Shown here piece by piece: positions 26,474 to 31,991 of a stretch of DNA of 31,991 bases; within the stretch, counting starts at the first letter, position 1, and each line of letters begins with the position of its first letter. The stretch covers positions 1-31,991 of the IMG/VR virus record IMGVR_UViG_3300034352_000094; one strand, given 5' to 3'. Made by a program: the position numbers and the translations under genes. The notes beneath the pieces were generated by a model. That model was given only the letters and a program-made list of their open reading frames with translations. It was not told where the DNA came from and did not search any database. This stretch comes from a virus.

Positions 26474-27210
26474 TAAATCGGTGGATCGGTTTGGAATAAC
26501 GAACCTTTAGTTTCAGGTGCGGATCCCATGATATCTGCTGCGGAACTACCATTTTTAGATTTGGTAGACTTATCGATAACAGCGCCTGTATTCTTCTGGG
26601 CCCACTTATCAAACATAGCAGCAGGTTTATTCTCTGTGATCTCTTCAGCAGTTTTACCTTCTGAATTACCAAAGAATTTACACTGATTAACAGTACGAGA
26701 TTCACCTGTAGATACATAGTTTCCACTGGCGTCTTTAGCTTGTTTATCTTCGATTACTTGATGAACAGCTACCTTAATTGTTTTACCAATTAAACTCGTT
26801 ATTACTGGTCTTTCCGTAGGCATTTCTTTCTTCTGCTCTGGATTCCAGATCTTAACCTGTTTCTTTTCTGCAGAGTCCATGCATTTAGGCAAGTTCTCAC
26901 CAGTAGCGGCTATACATATAGATTTTGCAGTTAAATACCCAGGAAGAGGATACTCTTTGCCATCTTTTGTATAGGTAATTTTATTACCCTTTTCCTTACC
27001 AGATCTAACCCAGAAACTTTCTTTAAGCTCTGCGAAATTACCACCATTCTTTTCTAAAATAATATTAAAACTTACTGCTTCTTTTGCGGACTGGTTTAGA
27101 TACACCATTTTAATAGTGGCATCATATACTCCAGATTCCCATGCAAATCCTCCGCCCATTCTTTCGATAGACGGTGTCTCTACACCTTTAGGTAGTTCCC
27201 ATTCACTCAT
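26473..27210 (-). CDS. Putative single-stranded DNA-binding protein
   Basis: 245 residues. A beta-rich first half (GGGFAWESGVYDATIKMVYL, AVSFNIILEKNGGNFAELKE, then a KITYTKDGKEYPLPGY turn) fits an OB-like fold, and the C-terminal third is a flexible Ser/Lys/Gly-rich tail ending in SLFQTDPPI, recalling the exposed tails of SSBs. Size and position (after primase and Sak4-like ATPase, before a RuvC-like resolvase) match the phage SSB slot, in N4 gp45. In N4 the SSB is needed for replication, recombination and late transcription. AAGGAG precedes the ATG in the 40-base gap at 27211-27250. The fold call rests on general pattern and context, not on a diagnostic motif. Confidence 0.62.
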   Translation of the reverse strand: MSEWELPKGVETPSIERMGGGFAWESGVYDATIKMVYLNQSAKEAVSFNIILEKNGGNFAELKESFWVRSGKEKGNKITYTKDGKEYPLPGYLTAKSICIAATGENLPKCMDSAEKKQVKIWNPEQKKEMPTERPVITSLIGKTIKVAVHQVIEDKQAKDASGNYVSTGESRTVNQCKFFGNSEGKTAEEITENKPAAMFDKWAQKNTGAVIDKSTKSKNGSSAADIMGSAPETKGSLFQTDPPI

Positions 27211-27250
27211 AAATTATCTCCTTTAGTTGAGTGTTAAAATTTACTCTAAT

Positions 27251-27505
27251 TTAACTGTTCTTATTAGCTTTCTCTCGTTGCTGTACAAGATACTCATCTA
27301 ATACTTTTACAAAGTCTTTAACAGAACAACCCGGTCTTCGTTTTAAAGTCTCTACTGCTATTTCCTGTACTACACCAATACCCATTTCTGTAGCAGAACT
27401 TACCATTTTATCAATTAAAACAAGTCGTTTTGGATCTAGACCAACAATATTACGTATGTTGTCTCTTTCGTTATCTATAATCTCGTCATTACCTGGATGA
27501 CTCAT
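27251..27505 (-). CDS. Small unknown protein of the replication operon
   Basis: 84 residues, start supported by an AGGAGGG a few bases upstream on the minus strand. It is soluble and helical: an acidic N-terminus (MSHPGNDEIIDNERDNIRNI), a central helix VLIDKMVSSATEMGIGVVQE, and a basic segment ETLKRRPGCSVKDFVKVLDE. I recognise no family. It lies 8 bases after the Sak4-like gene and before the SSB-like gene, which suggests a small accessory factor of recombination or replication. Confidence 0.68.
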   Translation of the reverse strand: MSHPGNDEIIDNERDNIRNIVGLDPKRLVLIDKMVSSATEMGIGVVQEIAVETLKRRPGCSVKDFVKVLDEYLVQQREKANKNS

Positions 27506-27513
27506 AACCCTCC

Positions 27514-28239
27514 TTATTTATAATATTCATGAAGTCGATTAATAACGTTCTGCAAGTTATTATCTATATAGGTTTCATTCCTAGGCCACATACCCATAGG
27601 ACTACGAATTCTCTCGTTAACTGTTTCTTTAGTTAATCTAGTTTGAAACACATACTTGAATCCGTCTTCTTTATTATCTTGGGTAGCTTTAAATAGCGGG
27701 GATTTAGCAACCTTATCATCTAGCTTTCCTAGAGCTATTTTTTTAGTAGATATGACACAAGTAAAGAAACTCTCTATACCTTGATTCATAAGAGATCCTT
27801 TAACTTTAACTAAAGTTTCATTTACCATTTCAGCTTCATTAAGAACATCTGTAGTGTGTGCTAGAAATACTACATTCTTGGTAGATTTAGCTACTATCTG
27901 GGACATTAGTATTTTCATATACTGTGCATACTGTCCCCATGCATGCATTGTATTTGTTGAATTTAATACCTTAGTACTTTCAAACATATCCATTAGATAT
28001 GTAAGACTATCAATAACAATAGTATGTGTATCTTTCATTTTTTCAGCTTCTTCAAATGCTTGATACACTTGATCTGTGTCAGTAACAGTTAACTCTTTGA
28101 ATTTACTTTTAAATGGTAATTTCTTGCCATTTTCACAGTTTAGATACATGACACCCTCAGGCTTAGTCATATCCAGTAAACTGGCACTCTTACCAGAGCT
28201 TGATTTACCTGAAACTAATACTAGATGGTTATTAATCAT
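27514..28239 (-). CDS. Sak4-like RecA-fold ATPase (recombination)
   Basis: 241 residues. Walker A is GKSSSGKS at residues 11-18 (K17, S18), close to the N-terminus as in phage Sak4/AAA_24 proteins. A following strand VMYLNCENGKKLPF, Walker B HTIVIDSLTYLMD, and a strand-plus-sensor KNVVFLAHTTDVL complete a RecA-type core. The C-terminal region carries basic residues (FQTRLTKETVNERIRSPMGM). Such ATPases assist single-strand annealing and work with a partner SSB, which is encoded two genes downstream. It sits where N4 has gp43. The ATG overlaps the preceding stop codon (ATGA at 28236-28239), indicating coupled translation. Alternative reading: a replication-accessory ATPase without recombinase activity. 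Confidence 0.8.
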   Translation of the reverse strand: MINNHLVLVSGKSSSGKSASLLDMTKPEGVMYLNCENGKKLPFKSKFKELTVTDTDQVYQAFEEAEKMKDTHTIVIDSLTYLMDMFESTKVLNSTNTMHAWGQYAQYMKILMSQIVAKSTKNVVFLAHTTDVLNEAEMVNETLVKVKGSLMNQGIESFFTCVISTKKIALGKLDDKVAKSPLFKATQDNKEDGFKYVFQTRLTKETVNERIRSPMGMWPRNETYIDNNLQNVINRLHEYYK

Positions 28240-28466
28240 TTATTGCCCTCCAAAATAGAATGAACTTTATCGTTTTCTTTTTCTCTTTCTTTACTAAGTA
28301 CTTGTACTTCTTCTTCAAGATTCCAAATTTGTTTTTCAAGATCTTTAATTTTTTCTTCTTTTGTATCATCAATTATGTTGTCCCATACGTTTCCGAATGC
28401 ATTAAATAATGAAGAAAAAGCTTCTTTTATTTGAGTTTGCTCTTTATCTGGTATACCAAAATTCAT
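28236..28466 (-). CDS. Short coiled-coil protein
   Basis: 76 residues. After a short N-terminus with FSSLFNAFGNVWDNIID, the second half (KEEKIKDLEKQIWNLEEEVQ and on) shows heptads of Leu/Ile/Val and is a clear dimerising coiled coil. No enzymatic motif. It lies between the primase-helicase and the Sak4-like ATPase, one base from the former and overlapping the latter by four bases. A GAGAGGTAATTAAT leader gives a workable ribosome binding site. It may be an adaptor or oligomerisation partner within the replication machinery. Confidence 0.7.
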   Translation of the reverse strand: MNFGIPDKEQTQIKEAFSSLFNAFGNVWDNIIDDTKEEKIKDLEKQIWNLEEEVQVLSKEREKENDKVHSILEGNK

Positions 28467-28467
28467 A

Positions 28468-30630
28468 TTAATTACCTCTCTTTTGAAATTCCTTACTAAT
28501 AGATTTAACTGTACTGTTTCTAAATTGCTCTTCAGGCAATGGTGATTCTAAAGAATTATTAAAATTCTCTAATTTTTCAACTATCTCGCCCAATAAATAA
28601 TTACTGTCGATTAGTACCATTCCATATCGGTATAGATGGTTAGCTCTGTTACCTGTACCTGTATGGGTTACAAACCAACGCTCAATATTATCAATACCAG
28701 TAGCACTGATCTGTGCCTTTGTTTCGTCAGATCGTTTAGTTTCTGGGATAAACATAGTAGCGTCAATTGTATTTCCTTTATTGTATTCGTAGGTTCCTGG
28801 ATGTGTGGCCCACTTTCTGGCTATGTCTTTAGCGCCCTCATCTACAGGAAATGGTAACCATTCAAATACATTCATCATGAATTTAGAATAGTCGCCAGGG
28901 GATAGTTTAATTTTATGAGACATAGGCAGGATAAGTCTAAATCTATTTAGTTCTTCAGTATGTCGTTTAGTAGTGGAAAGTAGAAAAGTGTAATCTTCTA
29001 ATAACACCTTAACTGTGGATATATTAATATCTCCATCACAATCGAGAATAAGTAGATCAAATCCCGGAATAACACAATCACTTGTGCGATGCCCATTAAC
29101 AAATCCATGAGCTGTATAATGAAGCTGTGGAGCTGTAGTTAATTGATGTAATAAATCAAATGAAGGCTTTGGGTCATGAAATTCGAAGTTATACGCAATA
29201 TCCTTGCTAATTGCTACTGTTAGGTTATTTAAATCTGTCTCTTGGAGAGTTTCTCCGTCAAAAAATTCAATATCGTCTAATATACGTTTTTTGATGATAA
29301 TGTTGTTTTTATACCCATAAGACATGGCTAGAGTCATTAAATCTTTTCTTTGAGCTTCTGAGCCTCCGTAGAATGCGAGTTCTTCTATTAACTCATGCTG
29401 AGTTACCTCTTGATCGCAATCAGCTAAATAATGCGCTAAACGTTCATAAGGGCCCTGTTTACGCATTAATTGATGAAATGCTTCTCCTGAATCATCAACT
29501 ACGCTAATTGCGTAATCTAGATGATTCTGTGTTATTTCAGTAGAATTATCAGCAAAAGTATAAGCTCCAGCTAGTTTGATAGCCTTGTAATACCGGTGAA
29601 TCATTTCAGCTTTATGGATGCTCATATGATCTTTCATTTCATCTGCAGCATCCTCACACTTCATCTGATATTCTATTAAATAAACAGAATTAGCTTCAGA
29701 CATTTGTAATACTGGATTAAATGGTTTTTTTGCAAAATTAGTAAATGTTTGTTGAATGGCTATTATATCTTTAGCTAAAGTAGTATCTACCATTTGTTGA
29801 TATCGTTCCTGTGCAGATGCGTACTTAGTTCTATGACTTTCTGTTGTATATCCAAATAGTAATCTACGAGCATATCCAGTTTCGAGGAATTGTTTAAACT
29901 CATCCTCTGTTTTTCCACCGTCTAGTAATTTAGTAGGTGTGCCGAACATCATTAGATTAGTTGGTGTATTACCTGCTAACTCTTCTGATCTAATGTTTTC
30001 TTGTGTATTTTTTATGAGTTTTTGTTTTACAAGGCCTACATCGTAGAGTTCTAAAAATGTATTTAATACATCTGCATTTTGAGACATGTTTGATCCAACT
30101 TCATCTAGTTCTAGATTCATGGAACCTGCAGAAGCTAATAATAATTTCTCTCGCATTTGTTTAACAGCTGGAGAAGTTCCACTGTCAAAACTAAAAGCTA
30201 ATTCTCCTAAGCGGTCGTAATGTTGTTGAAAGTTTACTACTTGAATAGCAGTTTCTTCATCTAATGGTAATATACTGTGTCCAACATTAATCCTCCATGC
30301 AGCCCTTTCTCTAGCTAAAGTTTGAATGTTTTCTTCAGCTTTTCTAGGAAATATATTGTTTAAAAATTCTTTTTTAAAATAAGCTATAAAGTCTCGTTCT
30401 AATATATTTTGTGAATGTCCCTTACCTGTTCCTGATACCATCAGATTTAATACATAAGTATTAACAGGAATTACGTCTCTATCGTTTGTTTGTATATTGC
30501 ATCTCATCATGGATGCTACTTTAGATAAATAGTATCCAGTTAAAATGCGAAAAAAATGTCGATTATCGTTGTTTACTTTACGAACAAGGATATCTACTAT
30601 TTTTTCAGAAAACGGATGGTACTTTTTCAT
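28468..30630 (-). CDS. Primase-helicase (P-loop ATPase plus AEP-type primase)
   Basis: 720 residues from the ATG at 30630, chosen because AGGGAG lies 8 bases upstream (30639-30644) and the previous gene stops at 30632; a longer in-frame start at 30702 would run through that gene. N-terminal half: a P-loop-like VSGTGKGHS (residues 65-73) with glycine where Thr/Ser is usual, Walker B LELDEVG (173-179), and an arginine-finger-like GYARRLLFGY (252-261), as in DUF3987-type phage helicases. C-terminal half: LLILDCDGD (526-534) with an Asp-x-Asp metal site, then STTKRHTEELNRFRLILPM, the layout of archaeo-eukaryotic-type primases. It would prime and unwind DNA at the fork. Position and size match N4 gp42. 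Confidence 0.8.
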   Translation of the reverse strand: MKKYHPFSEKIVDILVRKVNNDNRHFFRILTGYYLSKVASMMRCNIQTNDRDVIPVNTYVLNLMVSGTGKGHSQNILERDFIAYFKKEFLNNIFPRKAEENIQTLARERAAWRINVGHSILPLDEETAIQVVNFQQHYDRLGELAFSFDSGTSPAVKQMREKLLLASAGSMNLELDEVGSNMSQNADVLNTFLELYDVGLVKQKLIKNTQENIRSEELAGNTPTNLMMFGTPTKLLDGGKTEDEFKQFLETGYARRLLFGYTTESHRTKYASAQERYQQMVDTTLAKDIIAIQQTFTNFAKKPFNPVLQMSEANSVYLIEYQMKCEDAADEMKDHMSIHKAEMIHRYYKAIKLAGAYTFADNSTEITQNHLDYAISVVDDSGEAFHQLMRKQGPYERLAHYLADCDQEVTQHELIEELAFYGGSEAQRKDLMTLAMSYGYKNNIIIKKRILDDIEFFDGETLQETDLNNLTVAISKDIAYNFEFHDPKPSFDLLHQLTTAPQLHYTAHGFVNGHRTSDCVIPGFDLLILDCDGDINISTVKVLLEDYTFLLSTTKRHTEELNRFRLILPMSHKIKLSPGDYSKFMMNVFEWLPFPVDEGAKDIARKWATHPGTYEYNKGNTIDATMFIPETKRSDETKAQISATGIDNIERWFVTHTGTGNRANHLYRYGMVLIDSNYLLGEIVEKLENFNNSLESPLPEEQFRNSTVKSISKEFQKRGN

Positions 30631-30631
30631 A

Positions 30632-30832
30632 TTATGGTCTCCCTGGTGACATATATCTGCTTGCAATCCATAGACCGGTATAAAATACGGACATAGCAAC
30701 AATGCAGTAAAGTGAAAATATTCCTAACATTTCATACCAACTTGGTATGTTAGTTACATAGTAAGTAGTTTCATGAGGTCCTTGTTTTATCCGTAGCATG
30801 ATAGTTAACTTATCATCCGTCAGAAGATCCAT
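30632..30832 (-). CDS. Small single-pass membrane protein
   Basis: 66 residues. GGAGGAGCAG precedes the ATG at 30832. Residues about 35-60 (MLGIFSLYCIVAMSVFYTGL and on) form one transmembrane helix with a short basic C-terminal tail (ASRYMSPGRP); the N-terminal 33 residues are soluble. The start overlaps the stop of the upstream gene and the stop is one base from the primase-helicase start, so it is in the same transcript and translated in series. Function unknown. A membrane protein inside a replication operon could anchor the replisome, or alter the host envelope. Confidence 0.68.
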   Translation of the reverse strand: MDLLTDDKLTIMLRIKQGPHETTYYVTNIPSWYEMLGIFSLYCIVAMSVFYTGLWIASRYMSPGRP

Positions 30833-30977
30833 CTGCTCCTCCTTCTGTTAAGTTATCTGCAAATTCTATAGCTACTTCAAGTAGAATAGAATCTTCTTTA
30901 ATATCTACGGAGCCATGGGCAATTTCTTGTAATATTTGTTTTATATATTCTAATCTTTTGTGTCTATCCAGGGACAT
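30813..30977 (-). CDS. Small acidic unknown protein
   Basis: 54 residues from the ATG at 30977, preceded by GAGGAGGAGGAAG, an excellent binding site that also encodes the run of glutamates at the end of the upstream gene. A start six codons earlier (30995) is possible but has no such site. The sequence is one amphipathic helix (LDRHKRLEYIKQILQEIA), a short strand, and an acidic Gly/Ser-rich end. It overlaps the upstream gene by 14 bases and the downstream membrane-protein gene by 20. No family recognised. Confidence 0.6.
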   Translation of the reverse strand: MSLDRHKRLEYIKQILQEIAHGSVDIKEDSILLEVAIEFADNLTEGGADGSSDG

Positions 30978-31437
30978 CTTCCTCCTCCTCTTCAATAGGT
31001 TTAATAATTAAGGATACAGAATCAACAGCAGATACAACGTCTACAATGCCGTTTTTACTAGCTGAATCTATTTCTGAAATCCAAACAGGAGTATTTGCTT
31101 TCATAATATAATCTCTATAATAATCCTCTGAATGGTCAGGGCCTATAAATGATGCTCTTATAGCTGTTTCACATACTAGAAGAAATTGAGCTACAGTTAT
31201 TGAGGTTTGTGTAACTGTAAATGCTAAATCAGCAGGGTATCCGTAATAGCTATGTGGTATTCCTGGGTACCCTTTACTCCACATTTCATTTCCTGAGTTA
31301 TTAACATGAACTGGTAAACCAACCCGTTCTTTCTGTAACGCTTTTATTAGACTACCTAAACACATTTGATATTGCCCATGTTGCTTAAATCTGGGCATAT
31401 CTTTTGTTAATTCTTTTGTTATATTTTTAATATCCAT
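30964..31437 (-). CDS. Unknown phage protein
   Basis: 157 residues from the ATG at 31437, preceded by GGAGAA with 6-base spacing. A longer frame starting at 31482 would begin inside the tRNA-like gene and lacks a binding site, so I reject it. The protein opens MDIKNITKELTKDMPRFKQH, has a tryptophan/tyrosine-rich middle (NEMWSKGYPGIPHSYYGYPA) and a helical part with VAQFLLVCETAIRASFI, then ends in a beta strand and an EEEEED tail. No motif was recognised. First protein gene after the tRNA-like element and head of the run that leads into the primase-helicase. Confidence 0.68.
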   Translation of the reverse strand: MDIKNITKELTKDMPRFKQHGQYQMCLGSLIKALQKERVGLPVHVNNSGNEMWSKGYPGIPHSYYGYPADLAFTVTQTSITVAQFLLVCETAIRASFIGPDHSEDYYRDYIMKANTPVWISEIDSASKNGIVDVVSAVDSVSLIIKPIEEEEEDVPG

Positions 31438-31456
31438 AATATTTTCTCCATAATGC

Positions 31457-31537
31457 GCCCTTGGGTGGCTTTGAACCACCAACTTTCCGCCTCTTCTTTG
31501 AATAGTACGGGTGCTTTACCAGTTAAGCTACAAGGGC
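31457..31537 (-). tRNA. Atypical tRNA or tRNA-like element with an odd anticodon arm
   Basis: On the minus strand the element shows a 7-bp acceptor stem (GCCCTTG at 31531-31537 with CAAGGGC at 31457-31463), TA at positions 8-9, a D arm GCTT/AAGC with loop AACTGGTA (31513-31528), and a T arm GGTGG-TTCAAAG-CCACC (31464-31480). These are textbook. The 32 bases between D and T arms (31481-31512) do not form a normal 5-bp, 7-base anticodon arm. The best fold is a longer hairpin with CCG/CGG at its base, an internal loop, and CTATTC facing GAAGAG around AAA. CCA is not encoded. It lies between two protein genes. Either an unusual tRNA, a class II-like form I cannot resolve, or a degenerate gene. 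Confidence 0.6.
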
Positions 31538-31544
31538 TAAATTT

Positions 31545-31832
31545 TTATTCCTCTGACCTACCCAATCCATATCTTTCTTGTATTTTCTTTACAGATTTTG
31601 GAGGTAAGTGCTCTGGTTGAAATTCTAACGTGGGTTCTAATTTATCTGGACAGTTATTATTGGCATGTATGCCTTTAATTTTGCCAGTATCTTTAACATA
31701 TTCTTCGAATATATCCTGAAATATTTTATTAACCATTTCAGTGTAGCTATCCTGTGTGAAGTGTTTGATCGTTATTTGACTAACTACATGCTTACATCTA
31801 AGAATGTCTTGTTGTAATTTATGTACACTCAT
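31545..31832 (-). CDS. Small unknown protein upstream of the tRNA-like element
   Basis: 95 residues; GGAGG is placed 5-9 bases before the ATG at 31832 on the minus strand. Mainly helical and basic at the start (MSVHKLQQDILRCKHVVSQI), then an amphipathic helix (MVNKIFQDIFEEYVKDTGKI), then proline-rich (PEHLPPKSVKKIQERYGLGR). Two cysteines and several histidines do not make an obvious zinc site. No family recognised. It is the first gene on this strand after the non-coding 31833-31991 stretch. Confidence 0.62.
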   Translation of the reverse strand: MSVHKLQQDILRCKHVVSQITIKHFTQDSYTEMVNKIFQDIFEEYVKDTGKIKGIHANNNCPDKLEPTLEFQPEHLPPKSVKKIQERYGLGRSEE

Positions 31833-31884
31833 AAATCCTCCAATTTAAAAGTTAATGGCGTGGTAATGAGCTACGCGGTTGTAT

Positions 31885-31991
31885 CGCTATCACTTTAATG
31901 ACCCATAAAACTAGTATTAGCTCTCGACCAACCAATTAGTAAATATAGAGATAGCGGGGGAACAAGCAACGCACTTGTATTTAGCTCCCCC
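31885..31991 (-). repeat. Non-coding edge region with inverted repeats and a hairpin
   Basis: The 159 bases after 31832 hold no gene I can support. CGCTATC (31885-31891) and GATAGCG (31950-31956) are a perfect 7-bp inverted pair. At the very edge, GGGGGA and TCCCCC, with ACAAG-7 bases-CTTGT nested inside and a 7-base bulge on one side, make a strong hairpin (about 31956-31991). It may be a terminator, the leader of the minus operon, or a structured DNA element; the window ends in the middle of its context. Confidence 0.4.

Noticed and set aside
30631-30702. A 24-codon N-terminal extension of the primase-helicase
   Set aside because: It runs through the end of the small membrane-protein gene, has no good binding site, and the ATG at 30630 has AGGGAG at the right distance.
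31438-31482. A 15-codon N-terminal extension of the 157-residue protein
   Set aside because: It is translation of the tRNA-like gene's T arm and acceptor stem; the ATG at 31437 has a GGAGAA site.
31961-31982. The ACAAG-7 bases-CTTGT hairpin as a tRNA anticodon arm
   Set aside because: Neither strand has T at the second loop position, and no acceptor, D or T arm can be fitted around it within the window.
1-31991. CRISPR arrays, insertion sequences, integrase or attachment sites
   Set aside because: I saw no regularly spaced repeats, transposase or integrase motifs, or matching terminal repeats. Gene content suggests a strictly lytic phage, though genes outside the window are unknown.

Overview
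The window is a segment of an AT-rich, tightly packed double-stranded DNA phage genome, most likely a podovirus distantly related to Escherichia phage N4 (the Schitoviridae lineage). Three things point there: a major capsid protein of the N4-gp56 type at the left edge, a single-subunit virion-type RNA polymerase encoded at the far end of the late (virion) operon, and a convergent replication operon that ends with a Sak4-like ATPase, an SSB-like protein and a RuvC-like resolvase. I cannot name the host from this sequence.

Layout, left part (1-25519, plus strand): the end of the major capsid gene, closed by a strong hairpin terminator, then a head or structural protein with a SAP/HeH-like start, a small structural protein, a 932-residue protein with two hydrophobic blocks, and two proteins that look like internal or ejection proteins. 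A single unbroken reading frame of 5959 codons (7640-25519, more than half the window) follows.

That giant protein is the centre of interest. Reading from the N-terminus I see: a lytic transglycosylase (E181), a hydrophobic glycine/alanine-rich stretch, coiled coils and an acidic linker, a single-subunit RNA polymerase with four recognisable catalytic motifs (R2431, D2566, R2707/K2711/Y2719, H3056-D3057), a zinc-peptidase motif HERAH, an SF1B RecD/Dda-like helicase, a run of four small domains of the nucleotide/ADP-ribose type (a DUF7831-like domain, NADAR, DUF4326 and an unnamed GDGSxGSSS domain), a second zinc-peptidase motif HELLH, and a long C-terminal virion-type region. I read it as an N4-like virion RNA polymerase that has become a giant 'polyvalent' protein. 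It would plausibly be packaged in the capsid and ejected with the DNA, delivering wall opening, first transcription, DNA handling and counter-defence in one chain.

Right part (25521-31832, minus strand): read from right to left, a small unknown protein, an atypical tRNA-like gene, three small proteins (one membrane-anchored), a primase-helicase, a short coiled-coil protein, a Sak4-like ATPase, an 84-residue unknown, an SSB-like protein, a RuvC-like resolvase and an unknown charged protein. Starts and stops mostly overlap or nearly touch, as in one operon for replication and recombination. The last 150 bases are non-coding and hold a hairpin at the window edge.
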